From: Adiantum capillus-veneris
Lineage: Eukaryota > Streptophyta > Polypodiopsida > Polypodiales > Pteridaceae
Length of the DNA: 64,000 nt
NCBI GenBank assembly: GCA_014529385.2
Contig: CM043971.1
Coordinates: forward strand, 86,688,840 to 86,752,839
Direction: 5' to 3'
Numbering within the stretch: position 1 is the first letter of the stretch; every line of letters begins with the position of its first letter. Made by a program: the position numbers and the translations under genes. The notes under the pieces are model-generated. The model saw only the letters and a list, made by a program, of their open reading frames with translations, did not search any database and was not told the DNA's origin. Positions 21,288-32,886 of this stretch are shown here, in pieces.

Positions 21288-24200
21288 TCATCTTATGGTT
21301 TCGCGCATCTTGAGCAACGACTCATATCTTGATTGTAAATCCAACAGTGTTGGGCCGAATATATCAGTGTTGATGGTGAAGAAGTCGGTGTAGAACGCTT
21401 CTTCAAAGGCCTGGAGGTGATTGGATGGCAGAAACATTATCCTTTGATACAATGCATGTATCACCTCCTTGGAAGGCTGACCAGACAGATCATAGGCACA
21501 TCTGTAAGTATCTTGAAAGAAGAAGATATTGTGTGTCACCTGGCCGGGTTTGAACGTCTCGAAGACTGCCAAAAGGGTTTTGCAGATCTTCCTCATCATT
21601 ATGCAAGAAAGGTCAGGCGAGCCAGTGAACAATTTGATGGCACCCATTACGGTTTTCACCATGTATTGAATAGTTATTCTCTCACCTGCCTTCAAGCCTG
21701 GCAGCTTTGGATAGTTCAGCCAAGTGGGTTGGCTTCTTTGTAGTATCTCCTGGGCCTTCCACGTCCGTATCCTTGGTAGAGGGCAGAAGCTTAGGTTATC
21801 CCTGATGATTTTGGGTGCCTCTACCAAATGGATTAGGTACTGTGGATACTTCGTCAGCCACGCCCTTCTCCACTTGGGCTGGGAGTCTATCAACCTAGCC
21901 CCTTCAGGCTGGGAGATATCTGTTGTGTAGAGTGGCACTGTCGGCTCTTCTCTAATCCTCTTGTTGATGGTGGCGGCTTCATACTTGAGCAAAGGATATG
22001 GGAGAGAAGGATGTAGCCATTCACGCCGGAGGTTTCTGGCGTCGATCTTCTAAATGGTCATGGATTTAAAAACCCTCTGCTCCCATTCCAAGGCTTCCTT
22101 GGCCGTTTCTCTGATTTATGCCTCTATGGCCTTGCGCAGCTTCTCTTCATCTTCTTGTGATAGATCTTGTGGCTCTTGAAAGGGTCCTACTAGGATTTCC
22201 TCTTGCATGGGTGTGTCCACAGGATCTGCCACATTCTCTAGGTCTATGCCTTCCATGGCTGTCGGCCCTGTGCCTGCCTGCTCTTCTGCCTGCTATCCTC
22301 TCAGCTCTTCTATCTGCTTAAAGAGTGTCTGTTTCTCTGCTTCAGCTTCTTCTCCCATGTTCACGAGGAGGTCATTCAACTCGGCGTTTATCTTCTCCGC
22401 CTCCTTGATCTTTCTCTTGATAATTTCTAGCTCATCTTGCATTGCTTTCTGCTCTTCTTCCATGCGTGTTTGCATAACCACCGACTCTTCCGCCATCATC
22501 AATCTTTTCTTTTTCTCTAAAGTCAACTCTTTCTGAAGCTCTTTCATCTTCTCTTCATAGATGTGGCTTTCTATAGTGGTGTGAGTCAAGCTAGTAGCTC
22601 TCACTCTTGCAGGAGATTCCCGTAGCCACTGGATGGTTTGATCTTTAACTTTAAGCTGGTCCTTGAGCTCAAGGACCTCATCCTGGCTATCCTCCTGGTT
22701 TATTTCTGCCTTTTCTTTGGCATTTCGCATGGCCTCAACTTCCTTGGACTCCTCAGCAAGTTGTAGGGCTAGGTTATCCCTTTCCCTCTCTGTATCTGTC
22801 AATGACTTGCTAAGTTGTCTATACTCCTCTTCGGCTCCTTGCAGTCTTTTGAGCTGCTTCCTGATTTTCTCTTTCCATTTCTTGGCATCTTTGCAATGCC
22901 TTTGCCAGACTGGCTTGCAGCTCTGTTTCTCTCTCTATCTGCCTTTGGCTTTGTTTTTTGTAAAGTGTCAACTTCTAGCTTTATCTGCACTTCAGTGGAT
23001 TTGAGAGTTGCCATTTCACTTTCTGAGGCCATTGACTGTGCTCTTAGCCCGGTTAGGTTTGTCATCACCACATCCCAATCATTGGTGGGCGGGTGCAGGT
23101 CCATTGTATCAGTGGCCATCTGCTTTAGCTCTACTAACTGTAGGCTTTGCATTTTCTCTTTGGGCCCCGTGCTTGCCAAGTCGAATGCAACTGTGGCAGC
23201 CTCTTCTTTTGTATATCCGGCAGCTAGCAGGTCTAGAAACGTGTTGTATGATTCATTTGGATCTAGCTGCCCACTTTTAGGATTAGCCTCTTCCTTTGGT
23301 TCTTGCTCCTGGCTTTGTTATTTCTTGGACTCTTCTTGGTCTTCTGGTTTGTCTTGCTCCTCTTTCTCTTCTTGTGGAGGGCTACGAGGAGGTGGTGATG
23401 GCGGTGGGTTGGATTCAAGGCTGGCCAGTGGAGCTGTCGGCTTTTTCTTGAAATCTTTGTCTGCCTTTGTCTTCCTTTCTCTCTCTTGGCCTTCCTACTC
23501 TTCTAGCAGTTTCTATCGGACTTGCTCCCCTTTCTCTTCTGTAAAGGGTACATGTGGGATATTCTCTGCTGTGGCATCAAGAATCTCAAAATTAATAATG
23601 TAATCATCGAATCTGTCTCTGTGCACCCTTCAAGATGATCCTGACATTGCTTCTAGAGACGACTTCCATAGCTCGTCTAAATCTCGTTTGAGGGCTCTTT
23701 CTGTCCTGAAGCTTTCCATCAGCCGCTCTAGACGTTTCGCTTTCTGTGATTTCGTCTCTTTTACTAGCACTTGGGCAGATTCTTTCTTTCCCTTCTTCAG
23801 CTCTAGCTACTCTTCTTGCACAGTTTCTAACCGGCATTTCAAACGGGTTTCCACCCTTGGTGCTTTGGGATGTTCGTCTTCCTTATCTTCCTTGATCCTC
23901 AGCCAATCATTTTGTGATGGAGGGTCAGGCCATCTTCCCTTGGAATGCAATGCCCCATAAATCACCTTCGTGATTAGCTCACCCGGCACGATGTATGTGG
24001 GGTTCTTGTTGCCCATATTCACCAGATTATCATGTATATAAGCTGCATAATTGATGATCTTCGGCTTGCTTTTCTACATTGCCCAGGTGAATGTTGTGGC
24101 AATTGTTTCAGGCGGCATCCTGTACTTTTGTGGCTGCTTTGTACACATATGGAAATATTGATTGTACAGCTGACTCATGATTGCCACTTTGGGGTTGGCA

Positions 24201-24685
24201 ATATCTTCAAAGGTATAGTTGGATTTCTTTTCAGTGTACACCTTTACTTCGTCTCTTCTTTTGTTTACACTATCCCCCTTGTTGGAGAGGTCTAGTGCAA
24301 CTTCCACTACTCTTTCAGTGATTAGAATCTCAGTGCCTGGCTTGCCCTGCAGATATGTAACTTGGGCCACTCCATCTTCTTTTATTGTTGTTACAAATTC
24401 CCATACTCTTTTTATGTCAATACCTTCCGGCACCGCTTCAAAGTAATTGTGGAGATGAATCTTCTCCAGATACTCTGCCATCTTGCTTCTTACAAATTCA
24501 TTGAGTTCCCGCTATAGCATTGGTAGCTCTATCACGTTTCCTTCGGTGTCTTTGAACACGCCTTGGTAAATCTTTAGCTCATTGGACTCTAGCAGATCTT
24601 CTTGGATCCATGTGCTTGTTGGCTTTAGAGTTCCTTCTGGTATGACGAAGGGCTCTACCTCTTCTAGGTAATCTTTTATGGCCAT
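21288..24685 (-). pseudogene. Element C third ORF: large protein of unknown function with coiled coil, decayed
   Basis: A coding-like region of about 1130 codons lies between the palindrome array and the polypurine tract, where Athila elements often carry an env-like or other extra ORF. The likely start is the ATG at 24685 (MAIKDYLEEVEPF). Visible parts are a globular N-terminus (24685-23807, ending near PGELITKVIYGALH), a charged proline-rich linker (about 23500-23290), a long heptad-like E/K/Q/L-rich coiled coil (about 23179-22293) and a globular C-terminus (21992-21288). I see no signal peptide or convincing membrane segment, so an envelope role is not supported. Stops and at least two frame changes break it. 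I do not recognise the family. Long open frames on the opposite strand here (such as 22815-23603) are shadows. Confidence 0.6.
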
Positions 24686-24887
24686 CCTTTTCTTCTTTGC
24701 CAGTGACTTTGCGGGGCTGCCATAGATCCTGTTGCACTTAGTAGTCCGAAGTTAGTGTTTTTTCCATATCAGCTCAGAAACTGAGTTTTATCTACCAAAT
24801 GACTTGAAAATTGAAAATAAAGCTTAAAAGGAACTTGGGAAACTGTGCATGTGCTCACAATGCAATTCTAGTAAAAAAATTTCATTT

Positions 24888-24911
24888 AGACATCCTACGC
24901 GTAGGATGTCT
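24888..24911. repeat. 24-bp perfect palindrome
   Basis: AGACATCCTACG plus its exact reverse complement. First copy of the element C array, about 200 bp upstream of the start of the third ORF. Confidence 0.95.
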
Positions 24912-25171
24912 TTTTCATCAGATTTGGGTGATACTTGACATGCTCGTGGTCCTTGGCCTGTACAACATGGCTATGTGCTTGGATTTGGATTTGGGCATCA
25001 AAAAGTGGATTTTTGGGCTGATTCAGGCTTTAGGTCACAAATTGGGTAGAAAGTCCACAACAGGTAGCAAGTGATGTCCAAATGGGTTGAAAATTGATAT
25101 ATGGGCTCATTGCACCATGGTATTGGCTCCCATGATGTCACTCTTTGCATAGAAGGTCAAAAATATGATGG

Positions 25172-25195
25172 AGACATCCTACGCGTAGGATGTCT
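25172..25195. repeat. 24-bp perfect palindrome
   Basis: The sequence is identical to the copy at 24888. It lies 284 bp away in an otherwise diverged repeat unit. Confidence 0.95.
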
Positions 25196-25456
25196 ATTTC
25201 ATCATAATGGCTTGGGATTTGTTCTGTGGGTAGTCCTTGGCATGTGGAACATGGCCATGCTCTTGGATTTTGATTTGGATGAGATTTGATGTTGATAAGA
25301 CCCTGGGTAGTGATTTTGGGCTCAAAAAGTGTATCTTGAAGGTGTTGGGAGTCAAAAATGATTAGAATGGCTTCAAACTTGGTATATGAGCTCTTGAAGA
25401 TGATGTGATTAGATCTGGAATGGACAAACACCCTCTGTAGGCCAAAAATGTCAAAT

Positions 25457-25480
25457 AGACATCCTACGCGTAGGATGTCT
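25457..25480. repeat. 24-bp perfect palindrome
   Basis: The sequence is identical to the copies at 24888 and 25172 and follows 285 bp after the latter. Confidence 0.95.
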
Positions 25481-25741
25481 ACTTCATCAATTTTTGCAGG
25501 TGACCACACAGATTAGTTGGCTATGTGCTCCTGAATGTGTTGTTAAAGTTTCATGTGATTTGGACAAGTTTTGGTAGGTCTATGGCCCGTTATTGCCTCT
25601 ATGCCTTAACTTTGCATTTTTTCATGCATATGAGGTCAATGTTGGTCCAAATGGGATGAAACTTGGTGGCTAGCATGTAAAGGCTATTCAAAAAATGTGT
25701 GTGATGAAAAATGTTGGGTTCTGTGCCCAGAAATGCCCTTG

Positions 25742-25765
25742 AGACATCCTACATGTAGCATGTCT
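25742..25765. repeat. 24-bp palindrome, degenerate edge copy
   Basis: AGACATCCTACA then TGTAGCATGTCT. The centre has become ACATGT, still symmetric, with one further mismatch. It is the last copy of the array. Confidence 0.88.
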
Positions 25766-27665
25766 CTTGATGATTTTTTCATGAAATCTGTCACTAGTGC
25801 CTGCCCTTAGTCCCCTTGAGTCCCTTTTAAGCCTAATTTCAACAAAAAAGTCAAATGGATAGAAAGTAACTCCCTATGTGGATTTCAGAGTCTCCGAGCC
25901 GGTTTCTAACTTTTGGAGTGCTTTTCAACGATGAAATTTCTTGATATTGGTCTCCATAGCTTCCCGATCCCTTGGGGATTCTTGCCGTATGGTTTTGGTC
26001 GACTTTGGCTTCACCGGAGCCCCATTTGGCAATTTGTCGCTGTAGAAGCACCCGTGGTTGTGTTTACAAGTCTTCGATGATTTGTGGTCGTATACCACCA
26101 TAGGACTTGGTTGTTGATGGTCTAGGAAAGCCGCTCGTGAAGTTTGGTGGCAAACGGACATGCGGTTTGGCCGTGAGAGCTATTTGACGCTTTGTGTGTC
26201 TGAAGATTAGTGCCGCTTTGGGTCACCTTTTGGTCATGTGGGCTACATAGACTTGTCGAGCATGTCGAGATGCTCCTACCCATGAATTTTGGTAGCATTT
26301 GGGCGCCTTTCCGCCGATTTCCCATTTGATGGCCTCTTGCGGGATTCTAGGAATTAGGGTTTTTCCCGCTCGTTTTCTACTGCCTTTGGACATCCAAGAC
26401 TGGTCTCCTATGCTAGGGTAAGCTGCCGATGAAGTCGCGTTGCTTTTGGGTTAGCCGTTAGGTGGCCGCTTCTACTTGTAGGTCTCTACTGTCAACTTTG
26501 TGTGTGAACCCTACGCTAGTTTTTGCGACAAAACAACAAACATGCGCGAAAAGCTCAAGGTGGTGAGCCTACCTCTCATGTCTGAAGCTCGTCGGGTAGT
26601 CGTGCGCGTCGTAGAAGCTATTGGAAGTTCCGCTCGGTCTAGGTGGCAGAAGCTCTCTCTCAAAGGACAATAGTGAAAATGAGCTAAAAATGAGGTGAAA
26701 ATTTCTTATAATGGAGGTCCCCGAACCACTTTTCATGAAATTTGAGATGTGGTACCAACTTCTTACGAGATGCGGTTTAGGCTCAGAAATTTCTTGATTT
26801 GGACTCCATTTGCCCTGTTCACCAGATTTTGGCATTTCGGTCAAAATTTGTCCAAAACACGCTTTTCGCTCCAGTCTCATAATTGCACCCCCACTGTACC
26901 ATAGGTCTTCCTATAGTCACTGATCATCCCCATAATTTTTTGTTTTTCATTACGATCGTTTTTCACCTGCTTTTTGTATTTTTAAAGTTTTTTTGCCAAA
27001 AATTGGCAAAATTAAAAGGAAAATAGCAAATCAAACCCAAAAATTCTCAAAAAATCATAATAAATCAAAAACATCACCGCAAAACATTATATATACTCAC
27101 ATGAAAATTTTATGGCCGGATTTCTTCGTTTTACCAATATTTTTCCCGAAAAATGGTTATTTCTACTTATGTACACACGCCTAGGGGTTTGATTCGGCGT
27201 TTCGCCCCACATACCTGTAGATTCATGCTGTATAAAGGCATATGTACTTGGGTTAGTCCAGAAAATTTTGCAATCAAACAACAACCCTTAAAAATAGTCC
27301 AAAATCATGTCCTTTTTTGCTCTTTCTGCTATTGGTTCCGCATTTGAGAATGCCTCCTCCCCTCCTAGCCGGAGTCCTCTCGGATGACAAGGTATCGCCT
27401 CAGAGTATGTGTCATTCATAGGTTGAAAACGTTGTGCTACTGCTTGGCCGATTAATGTGGCCCTATTTTATGCATACTCGGTCAATGCATGGTAAAGTTA
27501 ATGTTGTGCAAAAGAAGGGTATAAGAAAAATGCTTATTGGCATTCGCCGTTGAGGTTTCCTGCTTTCTTTGCAAGTAACACCTGTAACTCTACTGCTCTT
27601 TGTTTAATTGTCTTTTTTGAAAAAGGCAGTCGCTTTGCCACTACTGTTGATATGGTCGTAGTTGT
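25766..27665 (-). other. Element C non-coding stretch
   Basis: This stretch holds no open frame that looks coding and no LTR or terminal repeat that I can find. It lies between the retropepsin-like ORF and the palindrome array and is probably part of element C, though an undetected insertion is possible. Confidence 0.5.
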
Positions 27666-28789
27666 CTATTTGGAGAGGATTGGCTTGGCCAGAATGGCCG
27701 TAGACCGTATCTCTTTTGCTTTCCATTGGTAGCTTGTTTTTGCCAGTTTTTGTAGGTTTTTTGCTACTTCCTTTGTTGCCACTGTTTTGTTGCTTATTGG
27801 CATCCACATAAGTCGGTTTTCCGGTTGCAAATGCAACTGTCTGCCTTCCGATGTTGCTTGTACTAAAGGTAGTTCCTTTTGCTTTGGTTTCGATATCCAA
27901 ATGCGAGTAACATTTGGGTTATTGCTGAGAATTTTCTTTGGGATCCATATTTGTTTTATGCCCTTGGTTTTTGGTTGAACTATCTGCTTCGGTTGAATTC
28001 TTCCGTTGTATTGCTTTTGGTCTGCCATGTCATTTATATCCTTCCGCATCCATACTTGTTTCCCTTGTTTTGGTAACCTAGATCTTTGCACTACGTCGGT
28101 GACTTCGTATGTATGTAGTTAGCATGGTTGTCTTTTACCTGTTTTTTAGCCTTGGGTATCATGTTGTTCTTTGGTGGCACTCTTGATTTTGTCTCTTTTT
28201 CCAGTGATTGCATTGCTGGCAGCTGGTTATTCCGGTATTGCTGAGCAAAGGCTATTACTTGTTGTTCTTGTGCATGCTGAATTTTGACTACATTCGCATT
28301 CCAATCTATATGCACATTGTACTCTTTTTTCCAAGGTTGTCCCAACAACATTGGGTGTTGTGTGCTTTCATCCTTGACTACATAAAATTTGTGTGGGTAA
28401 ATATATTGATGTACTTGTACATGAAATATAGTCCAGCCCAATGTTTTCAGAGAATGTGATGTACTACTTTCCAGCACTTGTGGATTAGGATGAAGTTGAC
28501 TTGTGGGATTGAGCTGTTTGTATAATCTGTAAGAGATGAAATTTGCTTGAGCTCCAGAATCAAGTAATGCCGTCGATTTAACTTGATTGCTACCCACTTT
28601 GACTGCAATTATTGGCTCCACTGTGTCTTCATCCAACTTTGTTAGTCAAATGGAATTGATTTGCAATGGTGCTCCACTCTGTTGTTGTTGTTGCAGAAGT
28701 CTTCGTTTTGAAATGCGTTATTTTGCTTCTTCTTGTACTCTCTGTTTCTCCTTCATTCATTGTTTTCCTTGATGGATTTTTTGAAGCAT
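27666..28789 (-). pseudogene. Retropepsin-like ORF downstream of integrase in element C
   Basis: Directly after the integrase stop, an ORF begins at the ATG at 28789. After a Gln-rich start with three stops it encodes a retropepsin fold: VEPIIAVKVG, the active-site loop LLDSGAQANFIS near 28560, and PMLLGQPW near 28350. This is a standard aspartic protease layout with intact DSG. The following sequence (28091-27666, in another frame) is basic and carries repeated KQxWxxK-like motifs (KQVWMRK, KQIWIPK, RIWISK). The protease proper of element C is located elsewhere (about 38730-38500), so this is a second one in an unusual place. It may be part of C or the remnant of another insertion. Confidence 0.65.
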
Positions 28790-28795
28790 ATCCTA

Positions 28796-30240
28796 TGTTA
28801 GTGGTAAATGATATTTCTTCAATCGACACCCACTAATCCAATTGGGCATTTCTTCACCTGCTAATGTAGCAAGCTTGACAACTCCTCTTTGTGATAGATC
28901 ACTAATCACAAAGGGTCCCATCCCTCACTTTTTAAGTTTCTTGACATGTTGCTTCACAGTATAAACAAGTACATAATCATCTGTTTTGAACTCTTTCTTG
29001 CGCACATGCTTGTCAAAAACTCTTTTTGTCTTCTCTTTTTAGCATAGATCGAAGCTACAACTCTCAAGAGGATTTCATCTAGCTTTTCAAAGTCATCTAT
29101 TCTTGAAGAGAGCTCATGCCCTATCCATTATAAGCATTTCTCTACTCGTAGAGTTGGAATTAAAAACTCCATGGGTAATATAGCATTTAGGCCAAACACC
29201 ATGTTGTACGGTGTCGTTCCTATCCATGTTTTATAAGCTACCATGTATGCCCATAGTATTGAGTGTAGCTGCTGATCCCAATCTGTTCTTGACTTTGACA
29301 CAGTTTTAGTGAGAACCGTGCATAGTGTTTTATTTGTGGCCTCAGCTTGTCCATTTGCCTGTGTGTGGTATGGAGCAGATTTCCTATGTATGACCACGAA
29401 TTCCTCTAGCATATATTCAATGACTTCATTAAGAAAATGTGTTCCATGATCACTGACAATTTCTATTGGTAAACCGTATTGTACCAAAAAATTCTCATAC
29501 AAAAATTGTGCAGTGGTCCGTGCATCTGCTTTTTGCGTTGCCTTGGCTTCCGCCTATTTTGTGAGATAGTCCGTAGCCACAATGATATATTGGGTATGGG
29601 TGCAATATGCAGGGGGTGACATAGGTCCCACAAAATCAATGCCCCATTTTGCAAATGCCCTTCCTCCCATCATTGGCCGTAGTGGTATCTCATCTCTCTT
29701 TATCGGCACCTTGATGCGCTGACATGCGTCACAATGCTTTACAAACTCTTCAGCATCCATGTGCAATGTAGGCCACCATATTCTTGCGGTTAAGATGATT
29801 TTTGTTGTCTTATTGCCCGAAAAATTTCCTCCACTTAATCCACTATGTGCATGTGCTAGAATCAACAAGTATTCATTTTCACTTGCACAGATTCTAAGTT
29901 GATTGTCCTTTCCTCGCTTATAGAGTTGGTTCCCAATTAACTGAAAGTCGCGAGCCTCCAGCTCTATAGCCCTTTTCCGTGCTCTTGTTATGTTTTCAGG
30001 AAACATCCTAGTGGTTAGGAAATCAATGATATATTGACTCCATGCAGGTGCAATGTTTACCTGAAAGAATGTTGCATGAACCACTGGTCGTTTGACACTA
30101 CATATAGTACAATTGGTAAGATAAGAATGTGTCTTCGCATACATAGTTGGCCAATAAACCCCTATCTATTTCAGTCTTTGGTGTGTTTTCACTCTTGAAC
30201 AATGAAATGCACAATCCTGGACATGTGCTTCTTCAAGGTA
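28796..30240 (-). pseudogene. Element C integrase, decayed
   Basis: Integrase joins the cDNA to the host chromosome in the nucleus. A zinc-finger region with H-H-C-C lies near 29910-29720 (AHAHSGLSGG to CDACQR). The catalytic triad is D in WGIDFVGP (about 29650), D in VSDHGTHF (about 29450) and E in NGQAEATNK (about 29345). The C-terminal domain with GPF-type motifs ends at the TAG near 28796. A second His/Cys-rich stretch with YWPTMYAKT and NCTICS lies upstream near 30230-30090. A TAG near 29552 lies at an expected tryptophan. Frame changes occur after about 29128. Confidence 0.82.
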
Positions 30241-31829
30241 ACACTTGAATTCTTCCGGATTTATACATAATTGTAGAATTTGATCCGATCCTAGATGATA
30301 CAACCGTCCTGCAATCAACTAGAAGTTTTTTGTTTGCAAGTTGTTTGTTGTTTGGATCTGTATTCCGTATTATCAAACCTACCTCCAAAGGAAAGAATGC
30401 TAATAATTTCTTGAGACCATTTGGGTATGATTTCGATATTGAAAACTTGATAAACATCTGGTATGTCATCATCTACTCCTTCAGGAGCTTCCCAGTTGTG
30501 TATCCTTGAAAGATGATCCACTTGTAGATGGGTTTTACCCTTTTTGACCACCACTGTGAAATCAAACTCTAGCAATATAATAAACCAGCATACAATTCTC
30601 CCTGTATTGCATGGTTTATTTACCAGATACAAAAGAGCTTGATGATCTGTGAAGAACACAAATTTGTTTGTGAGCAAATAATGCCGAAATTTCTTTATAG
30701 CATAAATCATTCCTACCCCCTCTCTTTCGGTGGTTGTGTAGATCTTTTTCGCACTGTTTGGCTGTTGTCTTCCATAACAAACTGGAAAATCCATTGTTCC
30801 GTCTCCAGGTTGAGCCAGAATACTCCCGATTGCATATGCAAAAGCATCAATGTGAACATGGAATATCTTTTCCCAATCTGGTGCTTTAAGTACAGGTTCT
30901 GCTACAAGGTTTTCCTTCAGCTTTTGGAATGAAGTTTCACACTCCTCAGTCCAATCAAGATTGACTAGCAAACGATACAGAGGTTGTGCAATGACTGCAT
31001 ACATATATATGAATATTCAATAATATCCGTAGTGTCCCATGAAGGATTGCACTTGTTTCGCATTAGTAGGCCTGGGTAGGTTTACTATGACTTTGACTTT
31101 GTCTAGGTCAGTGGTTATGCCATTTCTTGAGACAATGTGTCCTAAGATGCAGCCTTGCCTAACCATAAAAATACACTTTTTCGAGTTAAGACAGATTCGG
31201 TATGTCCTGCATTTTTCAAATACCTTTTGCAAATGGTCAATATGTTCCTCTCGTAGGAGAGAGTATACACAAAGATCATCCATGTATATTTCTAAGAATA
31301 TTCTCAGGTATTCTTTGAACGCGTGCGTCATTAATGTTTGGAAGGTAGCTGGGGCATTAGTTAAGCCAAACGGCATAACTCGATACGCATAAATTCTCCA
31401 TTCTATGGCAAACGCTGTTTTGTGTTGATACTCTATTGCAATTGCTAGTTGGTTGTATCCTGAAAACCCATCTAGAAAGGAATAACCTCATTTTCCGGAC
31501 ACCCTCTCAAGTATATGTTCTGTGATTGGCAAGGGATAATTATCCCTTATGGTGGCTGCATATACCTTTTTGAGGTTTACACACACTCGTAGTTTTCCGT
31601 TCTTTTTGGGGACTACCACAATGGGTGACACCCAATCTGTATGTTCGATTTCATAGATGAATTCAGCTTCCATCAGCTTGTCAATCTCCTCTTTGATTCG
31701 TTTAGCAAATGTGTCATTATATGTATAAGGACGCTGTTTGCTAGGTTTTGCATTTGATTTCAAAGGAATTGTATGTTGGCATATTGATGGATCAACTCCT
31801 TTGAGGTCTTTATAGGACCATGCAAACAC
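30233..31829 (-). pseudogene. Element C reverse transcriptase and RNase H, decayed
   Basis: RT begins near 31829 (FAWSYKDLKGVDP). It shows [30 protein letters not shown] and the catalytic YMDD (about 31290). RNase H and the connection follow from 31004 (HVHIDAFAYAIGS, FFTDHQALLYL, DHLSRIHNW). RT and RNase H share one frame from 31829 to about 30315, broken by stops at 31488 and 31014. The stop at 31014 is explicable by a G-to-A change in a tryptophan codon. Upstream, the protein continues across copia II into the linker at 37470-38386. Confidence 0.85.
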
Positions 31830-31968
31830 ATCTTTATACTTCTTGAGAAGTTGTGTTAGCCGTTTTTCTTCTTCAGGCTCTAAATCGGTTGCTATATAGA
31901 CCGGTTGAGGCTTCTCACCTAGTTCTGCGAGGTCTATCTTTTTTGCATTTTCTGGCCCATCGTAAGAT

Positions 31969-31973
31969 TCCTG
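31969..31973. repeat. Target-site duplication TCCTG, left
   Basis: These five bases are repeated at 37465-37469 and flank copia II. Confidence 0.95.
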
Positions 31974-32116
31974 TGTTGGAGCTATATATGGCTCACTCTA
32001 CTCAACTTGGTCTCACCTATATATTTGTATCTTGTCCTCAATATGACTCAGTCTTTGGGAGCGTATATGGTGTGTCTCTTGTCTCGTCTCTCTCTCTTTC
32101 TCTCTACATCTCAACA
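31974..32116 (+). repeat. Copia II 5' LTR
   Basis: 143 bp, TGTTGGAGCT to TCTCAACA. It ends in a pyrimidine-rich CTCT stretch. Confidence 0.95.
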
Positions 32117-32128
32117 TGGTATCAGAGC
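32117..32128 (+). other. Copia II primer-binding site (tRNA-iMet type)
   Basis: TGGTATCAGAGC starts at the first base after the LTR. Confidence 0.95.
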
Positions 32129-32886
32129 AGTAACGATCATGCGCCGATTCAATTCATGGTGACAAAACAGTATGTGTATGCGATTTGCATGTAAGATTCA
32201 AAAATTGCTACAAATTTTATTTTTGAGCATTGATTCTTGTTAATTGTGGTTGTTTTGTGTTAAGAGGAATATGATTAGTGTTTTGTGTGACGTTTATTGC
32301 TAATCAATCTAATCGTTGATTACGTTTTCTTGTTGATGACACCTTGAACTTCATCTCAATTTTTCTTGCTGTTCTGCTCAAAATTTGGAGAAACGGGAAA
32401 AACGCAATAAAGCATAGCGCAATGGCACTTTTCATCCAAAACTTGTTCGTCTCCTTGAGCTCTTCGATTTGAGTTCTAGGTTTGCGTCAATCGGAGTTCG
32501 CAGCAGAAAGTTATGCTGTTTTTACTGCAATTGAGCTTGACGCAGCTTTCTTCGTCCTACTTCTTCGTGAAGCGTCCGCGATCGTTTTTCTTATTTTGGC
32601 GTTAACTTTTTCGAGAGGATTTAGCTTTTTGCTATTCATATTGTGGCCGTCAATCTTGCGTCTCACGCCACTCTATTTTGAGGACTCTTTTATTATTAAC
32701 GTCTCCTTTACCCTGCCCTTTTTGGGTGACGTCTCTCACATCTTTGGAAGTTCCTTGAGCGTCCTTCTTACGTTTATCGTTGACAGAACGCAGTCCTCAT
32801 ATCTCTCTCATTCTCAATTGCGGCCTTCACCATATATGGTGTGCAAATTCTGCGATCTTATCTTATACGTCTTCTCGCAACAAGAT
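32129..32886 (+). other. Copia II 5' leader
   Basis: About 760 bp of untranslated leader lie between the primer site and the gag ATG. An open frame from 32482 merges into gag but has no independent support. Confidence 0.6.

Larger units (their letters stand above)
24888..25765. repeat. Array of four palindromes at 284-285 bp intervals
   Basis: Palindromes start at 24888, 25172, 25457 and 25742, with intervals of 284, 285 and 285 bp. The first three are the perfect 24-bp form and the fourth has three changes. The units between them are diverged tandem repeats: each palindrome is followed by a TTCATCA-like word, and a CCAAATGGG-TGAAA-like word lies 91-95 bp before the next one. The palindrome is much better conserved than the rest of the unit. 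The array lies between the retropepsin-like ORF and the third ORF of element C. Confidence 0.92.

Noticed and set aside
22815-23603. A 262-codon open frame on the plus strand
   Set aside because: It is antisense to the coiled-coil region of element C's third ORF; the strand bias of E/K/Q codons keeps the opposite strand open.
24888-25765. The regular palindromes as a CRISPR array
   Set aside because: Spacers are about 260 bp, are themselves repeats, and the context is a plant retrotransposon.
24888-25765. The 24-bp palindromes as a tiny transposon
   Set aside because: No target duplications flank them, and they occur once per repeat unit at a fixed period.
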